Positions 1 through 6,049 of a DNA stretch of 7,239 nucleotides are shown here, in pieces; position 1 is the first letter of the stretch; every line of letters starts with the position of its first letter. Below the pieces are notes generated by a model. The model had not been told where the DNA came from. It was given only the letters and a program-made list of their open reading frames with translations, and did not search any database. A program made the translations under genes and the position numbers. The stretch spans positions 1-7,239 of the forward strand of contig CALBPH010000666.1 of assembly GCA_937899365.1 (NCBI GenBank). Reading direction: 5' to 3'. The stretch is from an uncultured Leptolyngbya sp. (GTDB taxonomy: Bacteria > Cyanobacteriota > Cyanobacteriia > Phormidesmidales > Phormidesmidaceae).

Positions 1-1010
1 GTAAGCGGTAGAACAGTTTGACTGCCGGGGACCTGGGCAAGGCTGTTGGCCACCAGGGCCAGTAATGCCCCCAACAGGGTAACAATGGGGACCAATAGGC
101 GGTGGTCTTGGGTACGAAAGAGACTGCGGCCCAGGTGGGGCACGGCCACCCCGAGAAAAGCTATGGGACCACAAAAAGCGGTAATGCTGCCGGCCAGGAG
201 TGAGGCGCTAAATATGAGATAGCCGCGCACAGCGGTGACGGATAGGCCCAGGCTCATGGCCTGTTCTTCGCCAAGCAGTAATAGGTTTAGGGGTTTGCAC
301 GAGAGCTGGGAGATGACCAACCCGACTAAAACAAATGTGAGTAAAATGGGCATCTGTTGCCAGGTGACACCGCTAAAGCTGCCAAAGGTCCAGCTAAGGT
401 AGGCGAGGGTCTGTTCTCGACGGCTAAAGTGGAGCAGGATGGTGACGAGGGCGGTGGTGACGTAGCCGAGCATGAGGCCAAAGATGAGCAGGGCCAGGGA
501 ACTACGGACCTGGCGGGCCATGAGCAGGACCAGAATCATTGCGATCGCAGCGCCCATACTTGCGGCTCCCACGCCACTGAGCTGTCCTAACCAGCCAACA
601 CCGCCACCCGTGAGAACAATCAGAGCAGCGCCAAGGCTAGCACCAGCGTTGATACCGAGAACGGAGGGCCCGGCCAAGGGATTACGGAAGAGGGCCTGCA
701 GTTGGAGACCGCTCAGGGCTAGGGCTGAACCTGCGGCCATGGCGGTGAGGGAACGGGGAAGACGGAAGTTAAGAACAATTTCTTGCCAGGCGGGTTTGGT
801 GGCGGGACCACCGAGGAGGATGGTGAGGACTTCGGGCAGGGGGATGGGGACGGAGCCTAGGGCGAGGCTGAGGAGAAAGGTGAGGGTGAGGGTAAGGGTA
901 AGGAGGGTAAGACCGCTAAGGGGGTTGATGGAGGAGAGTTTTAGTAGTTTGGGGAACAGTTTGGGGAGGGTTGGGGATCTGGTTTTTAGGGGATGGGTTT
1001 TGTTGGCCAT
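1..1010 (-). CDS. FecCD/BtuC-family ABC transporter permease, C-terminus cut by window edge
   Basis: This is the inner-membrane permease of a cobalamin/iron-siderophore type importer. It would form the translocation channel, taking substrate from the binding lipoprotein encoded upstream and working with an ATPase not seen here. The reading frame gives 336 residues with no stop before base 1. Family landmarks are RLPR at 83-86, RNPLAGPSVLG at 109-119, LGEEQAMSLG at 246-255 (cytoplasmic side, near the ATPase contact in BtuC-like proteins) and GPIAFLGVAVPHLGR at 281-295. Hydrophobic segments run through the whole length. The end at LPL matches the start of the family's usual last helix, so roughly 25-30 residues are missing. 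The ATG at 1008-1010 is the first ATG after an in-frame TAA at 1026-1028; no Shine-Dalgarno site precedes it, so it may rely on upstream translation. The riboswitch at the head of the unit favours a corrinoid substrate; the family alone cannot say. Confidence 0.93.
   Translation of the reverse strand, partial: MANKTHPLKTRSPTLPKLFPKLLKLSSINPLSGLTLLTLTLTLTFLLSLALGSVPIPLPEVLTILLGGPATKPAWQEIVLNFRLPRSLTAMAAGSALALSGLQLQALFRNPLAGPSVLGINAGASLGAALIVLTGGGVGWLGQLSGVGAASMGAAIAMILVLLMARQVRSSLALLIFGLMLGYVTTALVTILLHFSRREQTLAYLSWTFGSFSGVTWQQMPILLTFVLVGLVISQLSCKPLNLLLLGEEQAMSLGLSVTAVRGYLIFSASLLAGSITAFCGPIAFLGVAVPHLGRSLFRTQDHRLLVPIVTLLGALLALVANSLAQVPGSQTVLPL
541..548. repeat. HIP1 octamer GCGATCGC
   Basis: A perfect copy of the palindrome that is over-represented in many cyanobacterial genomes. 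It lies inside the permease gene and encodes ordinary residues there. It is useful mainly as a taxonomic hint. Confidence 0.8.
879..902. repeat. Hexanucleotide tandem repeat encoding Leu-Thr pairs in the permease
   Basis: Four consecutive hexamers (two GGTGAG, two GGTAAG on the plus strand) encode LTLTLTLT, residues 37-44, at the start of the first membrane helix. A further GGTAAG lies at 906-911. The unit is two codons long, so gain or loss of copies by slippage would change helix length without shifting the frame. Confidence 0.7.
951..976 (+). other. G-rich tract with loose G-quadruplex pattern
   Basis: On the plus strand four G runs (4, 4, 3 and 4 long) are separated by 8, 1 and 2 bases, close to but looser than the usual quadruplex rule. 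It lies on the template strand of the permease gene, over its proline- and leucine-rich first codons. The pattern is visible, but any structure or effect is inference, and biased codon choice (CCC, CTC, ACC) could explain it. Confidence 0.25.
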
Positions 1011-1025
1011 GGTTTGTGGATGAAT

Positions 1026-1148
1026 TTAAATAAAAACTTGATTAAGATCTTCTTCCTTAGCCAGACTATTAATTTTGGCGTTGCTGATCCTCGGGAGGAT
1101 TTTATCTGTAAGGTGCTGCCCTACGGCATATTTAACCGATCGGTTCAT
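1026..1148 (-). CDS. Possible 40-residue small protein between phosphoesterase and permease
   Basis: An open frame of 40 codons begins with ATG three bases after the phosphoesterase stop and ends with TAA 15 bases before the permease ATG, so it fills this gap almost exactly. The product begins MNRSVKYAVGQHL and ends LAKEEDLNQVFI. It is charged, has no membrane segment, and resembles no family I recognise. An AGAGG lies directly against the ATG, too close for a normal ribosome site, so translation would have to be by reinitiation after the preceding TAG. It is in the same frame as the permease, separated by the single TAA. A stop-free run of this length is not rare by chance, so this could equally be plain spacer. 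Confidence 0.3.
   Translation of the reverse strand: MNRSVKYAVGQHLTDKILPRISNAKINSLAKEEDLNQVFI
1087..1100. repeat. 14-bp inverted repeat with GG centre
   Basis: ATCCTC and GAGGAT flank a GG. As RNA this could form a 5-bp stem with a CGGG loop. Read on the plus strand it is followed by TTTT, but the stem is too short to call a terminator. It lies inside the possible small ORF. Confidence 0.3.
1134..1145. repeat. 12-bp perfect palindrome AACCGATCGGTT
   Basis: A perfect dyad placed just after the phosphoesterase stop codon. It contains CGATCG but is not the HIP1 octamer. It could be a protein-binding site or a chance palindrome; nothing nearby decides. Confidence 0.3.
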
Positions 1149-1151
1149 CCT

Positions 1152-1919
1152 CTAACTCAGCGACGGCTTAATCTTTACCCGTCTCACCTCTGTTTTATAG
1201 GTTCCATCTGGATATAGCCAAAACAGTCGAAATCCTGGTCTTTCCTCAGTCAAGCCCGACTCTACTGAGGTCACTTGCAAACAAGTGGAGGGACTGCCAT
1301 AGAAGCCAATGCCGTTATGTTGCTGAAATTCATGGTGAATGTGGCCAAAAACAACTAATTTGACATTTGAAAACTGGTTTATCAGATTAAGAAAATCATC
1401 GGCGTTTTGTACCTGCATTTGGTCTACCCAATCAATACCAATGGGAATCGGGTGGTGGTGGAGAGCTACTAGGGTGGGCTTGTCAGGGTGTTGGCTTAAC
1501 TGGGTACGTAGCGTCTGCAGCTGCTGGTCAGAGAGATACCCTTCGCCAAATTTGGCTTGGGGCAGAACGGAGTTAAGCAAAATCAGCTGCCATGGTCCTA
1601 AGTCGATAGATGTTAGTCCCTGACTGGTGGGTAATTGTTGGAACACCTGTTGCAAGGTTGCTAGGTGATCGTGGTTGCCGGGGAGCCAGTAGGTGGACAT
1701 GGGGAGTTGTGAAATTGCCTCCACCAATTGTTCATAGGCATCTAGCTCACCCTGTTCAGCCAGGTCACCGGTCAGTAATAGCCCATCGGGCTGACACTGG
1801 GCCACTGTCTGTAGCACTGTATTGAATGTTTGCCAGGGGTTACAGCCCCGTAGCTGGGCTGTGGGTTTGGCGAGCAGATGGGTGTCGGTGAGCTGGGCTA
1901 ACAGGATGGGTGGGCTCAT
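1152..1919 (-). CDS. CpdA/Icc-type metallophosphoesterase inside the B12 transport unit
   Basis: This is a calcineurin-fold, two-metal phosphoesterase of 255 residues, near the size of CpdA (Icc), the cytoplasmic 3',5'-cyclic AMP phosphodiesterase. All metal-site motifs are visible in order: TDTH (D12, H14), GD (D52), GNHD (N82, H83, D84), the HHHP block (154-157) and FGHIHHE (H193, H195). No signal peptide or membrane segment is seen, so it should be cytoplasmic. Its ATG overlaps the stop of the binding-protein gene as ATGA, and no Shine-Dalgarno site is seen, so translational coupling is likely. Known members hydrolyse cyclic nucleotides or other phosphodiesters. The true substrate here cannot be read from sequence; its place between binding protein and permease suggests a link to uptake, either in signalling or in processing a corrinoid nucleotide, but that is inference. 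Confidence 0.9.
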   Translation of the reverse strand: MSPPILLAQLTDTHLLAKPTAQLRGCNPWQTFNTVLQTVAQCQPDGLLLTGDLAEQGELDAYEQLVEAISQLPMSTYWLPGNHDHLATLQQVFQQLPTSQGLTSIDLGPWQLILLNSVLPQAKFGEGYLSDQQLQTLRTQLSQHPDKPTLVALHHHPIPIGIDWVDQMQVQNADDFLNLINQFSNVKLVVFGHIHHEFQQHNGIGFYGSPSTCLQVTSVESGLTEERPGFRLFWLYPDGTYKTEVRRVKIKPSLS

Positions 1920-3340
1920 GGTTCTAGCTTTTGGTAGTAAACCAGATCGTGGTCGGGTAGCAGCTGTGGATGAAAAATTTTAACGAGGTCAGCCAAAATT
2001 AGGTGGGGGCTGACGGCACCGCTTTCCCAGTAGTCATTACCGCCAAAATCGTTCATGCGGGCATTGTTGTTAAAAACATTGTTCTGTTTGAGGGCGTTAA
2101 ATTTGCCATAGCGAGGGTCGGTTGCGATCGCATCTCCATAGCTAAACCAATCCTGGCTCACATTTATCCAAACATCGGCCGCCACCGCCTGGTCAAACAC
2201 CGAATCAAAATCCAGCGGGATGGTAACGGTGGAGTCATTATCGGCCCATAGGTAATCGGCACCAGCGTCTTCTAACAGCGCCGCCGCATAGCTTTTACCA
2301 CCCGACATATACCAGGTCCCCTCATAACTAAAACCGGTAAAGACCCCCGGTCGCTCCGTCAGAGTATCCGTTAGCTCCACCAGCGCGCTATACTCCGTGG
2401 CAATGTCCGTAAATATCTGCTGCGCTCTGGCTTCTTGGTTAAAAAACAACGCCGTAAACATTAACCACTCAGCCCGCCCTAGGGGAGACGTTTCCACATA
2501 TTCTCCAACTAGGGCCACCGGCAAACCCGCCTGCATAATGCGACTGTAGCTGTCCACATCGGGATCGCCCGTACCATAGGCCATTACAAGATCGGGCGCA
2601 GCCACCAGCAGTTTTTCCATATCCAGGGTTCTACCCGAATTAAATTCGATCAGCTCTCCTCGGTCAATTTTTTGGCGAACGTTAGGGGCATATATAAAAT
2701 TAAACTGATCCACACCCACAAGGGCATCCGTCTGATCTAACAGCTCTAAGTGGGGCAGATAGGTCGTAGACAGGGTAGCAACCGTTCTAATCGGAACCTC
2801 AATAATCTGAGCATCTGAAAGTTCTGTGGGTGCAGGTGTACCGCACTGGACCAATACATACTCAAAGGTTTCAGCCGCCGCTTTCCACGGCTGAGTAACG
2901 GTAACAACCTTATAATGATTAAAATAATCTACCGAAAAGCCCGGTGCATACTCCAGCTGAACTTTGTCAGGGAAATAGTCTTTGGCGGGCGCATAACTGG
3001 TAACACAGTCAGCACCTTCAGAACTAGGAGAATCTAAGATTGAAGGAGGCTGTCGACACCCCGTCGTTACCAACAGTCCCACTAGCAAACCTGCTGTCAA
3101 ATTCACTTGCCTCTTCGCATAACCAAGAGATTTTCTTGAGCAAAATTGTGCGATGCGACTACCCCCTCTCATATGCTTCTGACCATAGACCAACGGCATA
3201 CGAGAAGAGGCACCACAAGCCAAGGAGGGGCAGTCAATAGAGGCAGACGTGGACAACCTCTTCCTGGCAACCTCCTTGAGCAAAGAGAACCTTAGTAGAG
3301 AGAACCCCATAGTGCCAAATCTTTCAAACCAATACATCAT
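1916..3340 (-). CDS. Periplasmic substrate-binding lipoprotein (FepB/BtuF/TroA superfamily)
   Basis: This is the substrate-capturing part of the importer, acting in the periplasm. Of 474 residues, the segment from about 180 to 460 has the two-lobed TroA-type pattern: TVATLSTTYLPHLELL (187-202), LVAAPDLVMAY (245-255), ETSPLGRAEWLMFTALFF (283-300) and TGFSYEGTWYMSGG (335-348). A lipoprotein signal is visible at residues 79-95: a hydrophobic stretch ending VTTGC with the lipid-bearing Cys at 95. The threonine three residues before the Cys is not the usual leucine. The start is uncertain. ATG 3340 has the best ribosome site in the window, but leaves 78 strange residues ahead of the signal. ATG at 3170-3172 or GTG at 3104-3106 would give a normal lipoprotein with weaker ribosome sites. 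It lies 26 bases after the receptor gene and overlaps the phosphoesterase by 4 bases, so it belongs to the same transcript. Confidence 0.88.
   Translation of the reverse strand: MMYWFERFGTMGFSLLRFSLLKEVARKRLSTSASIDCPSLACGASSRMPLVYGQKHMRGGSRIAQFCSRKSLGYAKRQVNLTAGLLVGLLVTTGCRQPPSILDSPSSEGADCVTSYAPAKDYFPDKVQLEYAPGFSVDYFNHYKVVTVTQPWKAAAETFEYVLVQCGTPAPTELSDAQIIEVPIRTVATLSTTYLPHLELLDQTDALVGVDQFNFIYAPNVRQKIDRGELIEFNSGRTLDMEKLLVAAPDLVMAYGTGDPDVDSYSRIMQAGLPVALVGEYVETSPLGRAEWLMFTALFFNQEARAQQIFTDIATEYSALVELTDTLTERPGVFTGFSYEGTWYMSGGKSYAAALLEDAGADYLWADNDSTVTIPLDFDSVFDQAVAADVWINVSQDWFSYGDAIATDPRYGKFNALKQNNVFNNNARMNDFGGNDYWESGAVSPHLILADLVKIFHPQLLPDHDLVYYQKLEP
2124..2131. repeat. HIP1 octamer GCGATCGC
   Basis: The second perfect HIP1 copy in the window, inside the binding-protein gene. 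Confidence 0.8.
3109..3211. repeat. Inverted repeat within the odd N-terminal region of the binding protein
   Basis: GCCTCTTC at 3109-3116 and its complement GAAGAGGC at 3204-3211 bound a 103-bp stretch, with partial similarity continuing inward (GCATAACC against GGCATACGA). The 10-mer CTTGAGCAAA at 3135-3144 recurs at 3275-3284. This repeat content, confined to the segment ahead of the lipoprotein signal, suggests a small inserted element, although only one copy is in view. Confidence 0.35.
3277..3306 (-). repeat. Imperfect 15-bp tandem repeat encoding FSLL twice
   Basis: Two adjacent 15-base units, each beginning GGTTCTCT on the minus strand, match at 12 of 15 positions and encode FSLLR and FSLLK (residues 13-22 of the long form of the binding protein). 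The period of five codons keeps the frame. Confidence 0.45.
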
Positions 3341-3343
3341 ATG

Positions 3344-3352
3344 CCCCTCCTA
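3344..3352 (-). promoter_or_regulatory. Strong Shine-Dalgarno for the binding-protein ATG at 3340
   Basis: TAGGAGGGG lies in the 26-base gap after the receptor stop, with AGGAGG five bases from the first ATG and eight from the second. It is the clearest ribosome site in the window. It argues that translation starts at 3340 or 3337 despite the unusual N-terminus this gives. Confidence 0.7.
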
Positions 3353-3366
3353 TCCTACTCACATGA

Positions 3367-5394
3367 TCAAAATGTCCCCTTCACCCCCACTTGGACGCTA
3401 CGCCCTACCCCCGGAAAACCAGGAAACTCCTCATACTGTTCATCAAATATGTTGTCCATACTTGCATTTAAGGACCAGTTGTCACTTAGGGGTACGCGCA
3501 GCTTAAAGTCCAACGTGGTACGACCATCAAGGGTTTCCAGATTCCCCCGATCGGCAAAGGTATCGCTGATGGAATGTAGAAACAGAGCCGCATATAACCC
3601 ATCCCCTGGCTCATAGGCCACACCCAGGTTAAAGCTGTCCGCATTGGTAAAGGGAACAGAGTTGCCATAAACTTCTGGCTCTGGACCGTACTTGCTCTCC
3701 GGACGGTTCCAAGTATAGTTAGCAAACGCAAACACACTGTCCAAAACCTGATAGTTCAGTTCTGTTTCAATACCAATAGATTCTACCCGACCAATATTTA
3801 GCGGAATAGAATCAACCAGATCAAAGGCAATGGCATCGTCCACCTCGTTGCGATAAAAAGTAAACCGAAACAGTCCTCGATCGCCAATCTGTTGATCCAC
3901 CCCCACATCAAAGCTAATGCCAGTTTCAGGATCGAGATCGGTGTTGTTGAACGGAGAGAAAAAGAGATCCGCTAGGGTGGGCACACGAAAGTTACGGGCA
4001 AAGTTAGCGCGAAAGTTAGTGGTGTCGGTCAGCGCCACCCTGGTTCCTAGGTTAAACGACGTAAAGGAGCCATCGGCTAGGTCGTTAAAGTCCTGACGCA
4101 CACCGGCATTCCCGCTAAAGCGGGAGGTCACATCAGCCTGATAACGCGCAAAAATCCCCGTTTGATTAATGCTGTCATCGTAGTTTTCAGTGGTTAGCCC
4201 CGTTAAGAGTGCCGTTGTCTCATTTGTTGCCTGCACATTGCGGTAGTCGATACCGTAGGTAATATTTTGGCTGTCCGCAACCTGCCAGGCATGCTGTAGT
4301 TGCCCCCCCAAGGATGTTTGGTCAACGTTGTCTTCTGACGGACTGTCAAAGCCGTTATCAGCGACCGGGTCGGAAAATGTAGACTCTAGAAAGTCACCAA
4401 AAACCCGTGCCGTCAGCAGCGAATCATCCCCTTGACCCAATTCTGCTTCATAGGTCAGATCCAGCAGTAGGTTTTCCGTATATTGGTTGTCGTCTGCCGT
4501 CAGCCCATTAAACCCACCCGCAATGCTGCCAGGCACCGGTACCCCTCCAGGCACCCCCAAATCCTTGGTCAAATACAGCGCCCCCAAACGTATCCGATTG
4601 CGCTCATTGAGGTCCGCCGCCAGCTGAAAGTTCAGATTGTTATACAGCACCTCCGCATTGGTGCGGGTATCCTCAAAATCTGTCGTGGTCAGACTAAAAG
4701 GGAAATCATTGTCCGCATCGGTGCGGTTATAGCCCAGGGTCCAGTCAACATTACCGGTCGCCCCCCGCACCTGCAGCACCTGAGAGTTATAGCCAAAACT
4801 ACCCAATTCAAATCCAGCTGTAGCTTCTATACCATCTGCTTCAAGCGGTCGTCGGGTAATAATATTGATGACGCCGCCCACGGCATTGGACCCGTACAGC
4901 ACCGACCCCCCACCTGGCAGCACCTCAATCTGCTCCACCGCATCGGTTGTAAAGTTCGACAGGTCAAACGCGCCAAACATCCCCTCCTCTTTAATGGGAC
5001 GACCACCCAGCTACATTAGCGTCTGAGTTGAGCCATCCCCCCGAATAAACTTACCACTCTGGTCTCCCAATTGGCCACCCGCCGTGCCCTCACTGAGCAC
5101 ACCCGGCAGATAGCGAAGGGCTTCATCCACCGTGCGAGCCCCCTGGGCTTCAATTTGGTCGCGATTGATCACGTAGACAGGCTGTGTTGATTCACGGACA
5201 GTGCCCTCGCGACGAAAGGGGGAGTAAACTGGCTGGTCCAGAATTCGTTCAACGACGTTGATGCGAATAACATCGTCTACGTCAGGAGCCTGAACTACAG
5301 TTTCTGATAGGTCTGACTCAGGTGTTTCTCCAGCTAAAACCGGGGCCGCCAACAGAAAAGATAAAAGAGTCAGAGAAACAGGGAATTTGGACAT
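3367..5394 (-). pseudogene. BtuB-like TonB-dependent outer-membrane receptor with one in-frame amber codon
   Basis: This would be the outer-membrane porter that admits cobalamin using TonB energy. One frame runs 675 codons and is broken only by TAG at codon 128. Before it are a signal peptide (1-21, ending APVLA), a TonB-box candidate (ETVVQ, 31-35; INVVE nearby is an alternative) and the first half of the plug (VYVINRDQIEAQGARTVDEA, KFIRGDGSTQTLM). After it the plug resumes at once with LGGRPIKEEGMFGAFDLSNF, then VEQIEVLPGGGSVLYGSNAV and GGVINIITRR (157-180), followed by a beta-rich barrel ending VQVGVKGTF with the family's terminal Phe. Length is normal for the family, and no AMIN domain is present. 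Relatives carry a hydrophobic residue at codon 128, so a single TTG-to-TAG change explains the break. The otherwise clean frame suggests a recent mutation, a sequencing error or readthrough. Calling two genes here, the second from ATG 4980, would be misleading: that product would lack a signal peptide and half the plug. Confidence 0.85.
5011..5013 (-). other. In-frame amber stop (TAG) in the receptor plug domain
   Basis: The codon lies between QTLM and LGGRPIKEEG with no frame change on either side. One base substitution would restore Leu (TTG). The gene's own end is TGA, so the internal TAG differs from the natural terminator. Confidence 0.9.
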
Positions 5395-5506
5395 GGTAGA
5401 AAGCTTTTGAAGTTAATTGTGTCGTGCTTATCCGTCATCTTTCACCCGAAGAAATCTAGGGAAAAATGAGGGCGTTCTTGAGTGAGATAAAAATGCCCAA
5501 ACTAAG

Positions 5507-5545
5507 ATTTCTCTCTTTAAGGAGAGAAATTCAGAGAAATTCAGA
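5507..5545. repeat. 9-bp hairpin followed by a 10-bp tandem duplication
   Basis: ATTTCTCTC (5507-5515) and GAGAGAAAT (5522-5530) form a perfect 9-bp stem with a 6-base loop. The right arm is part of AGAGAAATTC, repeated exactly at 5523-5532 and 5533-5542. In the leftward transcript either copy could pair with the single opposite arm, giving two exclusive folds about 110-150 bases before the receptor start. The repeats are plain to see; a regulatory role is inference. Confidence 0.5.
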
Positions 5546-5588
5546 CTGCGAAACCGTTAAGAGGAGAAGGCTAGGACAATTTGGTAGC

Positions 5589-5675
5589 TAAGGCTATGGG
5601 TTAAGTGCTGTTCTTAATGGCTACGCTGCGCCCGTATGCAGTGCGCACAACAAAGCCAAGGCCCCATAAGCCTTA
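5589..5675. repeat. Nested inverted-repeat element of about 87 bp in the riboswitch leader
   Basis: Outer arms TAAGGCTATGGG (5589-5600) and CCCATAAGCCTTA (5663-5675) pair with one bulged base. Inside lie further complementary pairs: TTAAG (5601-5605) with CTTAA (5613-5617), TGGCT (5618-5622) with AGCCA (5654-5658), and a GC-rich centre with TGCGC and GCGCA. The whole could fold as a branched hairpin on either strand. It has the look of the small palindromic dispersed repeats found between cyanobacterial genes, but no second copy is in the window to prove that. Confidence 0.45.
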
Positions 5676-5710
5676 ACGATAAGTCTAGACAATTCTGCTA
5701 TCAAAATGCG

Positions 5711-5729
5711 TTAGCCAGCGCTGGGCTAA
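5711..5729 (-). terminator. Candidate attenuator hairpin downstream of the cobalamin riboswitch
   Basis: In the leftward RNA, UUAGCC and GGCUAA form a perfect 6-bp stem with a 7-base loop, followed by CGCAUUUUGA. The U run is short and offset, so termination would be weak. It lies about 100 bases after the aptamer, late for an expression platform, and is the best terminator-like structure found there. No antiterminator partner was identified. Confidence 0.3.
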
Positions 5730-5737
5730 GACCAGTC

Positions 5738-5768
5738 GCTCCATCCATAACAGCCTGACCAATGGAGC
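5738..5768 (-). promoter_or_regulatory. Leader hairpin after the riboswitch
   Basis: GCTCCAT and ATGGAGC (plus-strand 5738-5744 and 5762-5768) form a perfect 7-bp stem with a 17-base loop, immediately before the candidate attenuator in the leftward RNA. The two structures may together form the expression platform. No poly-U tract follows this one directly. Confidence 0.3.
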
Positions 5769-5829
5769 CTTAAACGGGCAAAAAATACTTGATTCACTAT
5801 CCGTACCTCGCAGATATTTTTAGGGCAGA

Positions 5830-6020
5830 GCATCGGCGGGCATTCTGACTGAGAGGGATAGACTACGTTCAGGTTAAAACCTAAAACTTGTTCCACCAAC
5901 GAACTAACGTTCTGAATGTGGACAAGGCTTAACACCTCTTTCACAGCTGCGGGACAGTGGCAGATTTTCACTGCGCTTTCCCCATTAACTCCAGTGGCTG
6001 TTCCCCACTAGAACCGATAC
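5830..6020 (-). promoter_or_regulatory. Cobalamin (B12) riboswitch
   Basis: This 191-nt leader element should bind adenosylcobalamin or a related corrinoid and reduce expression of the transport unit. The conserved core lies at 5983-5941 (minus strand): GGGGAAAGC, the GCAG/CUGC stem with loop UGAAAAU, then CACUGUCCCGCAGCUGUGA. The 3' B12 box AGUCAGAAUGCCCGCC ends near 5835. The closing P1 helix pairs all seven bases of GUAUCGG (6020-6014) with CCGAUGC (5836-5830), including one G-U. An AGUGG/CCACU hairpin (6009-5993) fits the 5' arm, and the peripheral domain has CUUGU-CCAC pairing GUGG-A-ACAAG. It starts only a few bases after the promoter candidate. An open frame crosses this stretch but is not a gene. 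Confidence 0.92.
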
Positions 6021-6021
6021 A

Positions 6022-6049
6022 GTGACGAGATCATATCACACTGTATAAT
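6022..6049 (+). promoter_or_regulatory. Promoter candidate for the phosphotransferase gene
   Basis: A perfect TATAAT at 6044-6049 has GTGACG (4 of 6 to TTGACA) 16 bases upstream at 6022-6027. The start would be near 6056, giving a 5' leader of about 125 bases. It overlaps the opposed promoter candidate of the B12 unit. Confidence 0.5.
6030..6038 (-). promoter_or_regulatory. Extended -10 promoter candidate of the B12 transport unit
   Basis: TGATATGAT (minus strand) has a 5-of-6 match to TATAAT with the TGn extension that can offset a weak -35. The -35 candidate, ATTTCA at 6052-6057, matches only 3 of 6. The predicted start near 6023 falls just ahead of the riboswitch P1 helix, which is the main reason to favour it. 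Confidence 0.5.

Noticed and set aside
472..1023. A 183-codon plus-strand frame rich in arginine
   Set aside because: It is antisense to the FecCD permease, whose motifs are clear; the arginine-rich composition is a by-product of the C-rich coding strand opposite.
1087..1105. A plus-strand intrinsic terminator (5-bp stem then TTTT)
   Set aside because: The stem is too short, and no plus-strand gene ends there.
3367..4980. A separate receptor gene starting at the ATG at 4980
   Set aside because: The frame is continuous with the upstream part across one TAG, and the residues between codon 128 and this ATG are already conserved plug sequence; the product would have no signal peptide.
4483..5019. 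A 178-codon plus-strand frame
   Set aside because: It is antisense to the TonB receptor and has no recognisable family features.
5714..5761. A 15-codon minus-strand ORF (MDGATGLSPALANAF) as a leader peptide
   Set aside because: It is very short, has no ribosome site, and overlaps the leader hairpins, which explain the sequence better.
5782..5787. A U6 tract just after the riboswitch as its terminator
   Set aside because: No adequate stem directly precedes the run in the leftward RNA.
5726..5971. An 81-codon minus-strand open frame
   Set aside because: It runs through the conserved core and B12 box of the cobalamin riboswitch, so the conserved structure is RNA and not a protein.
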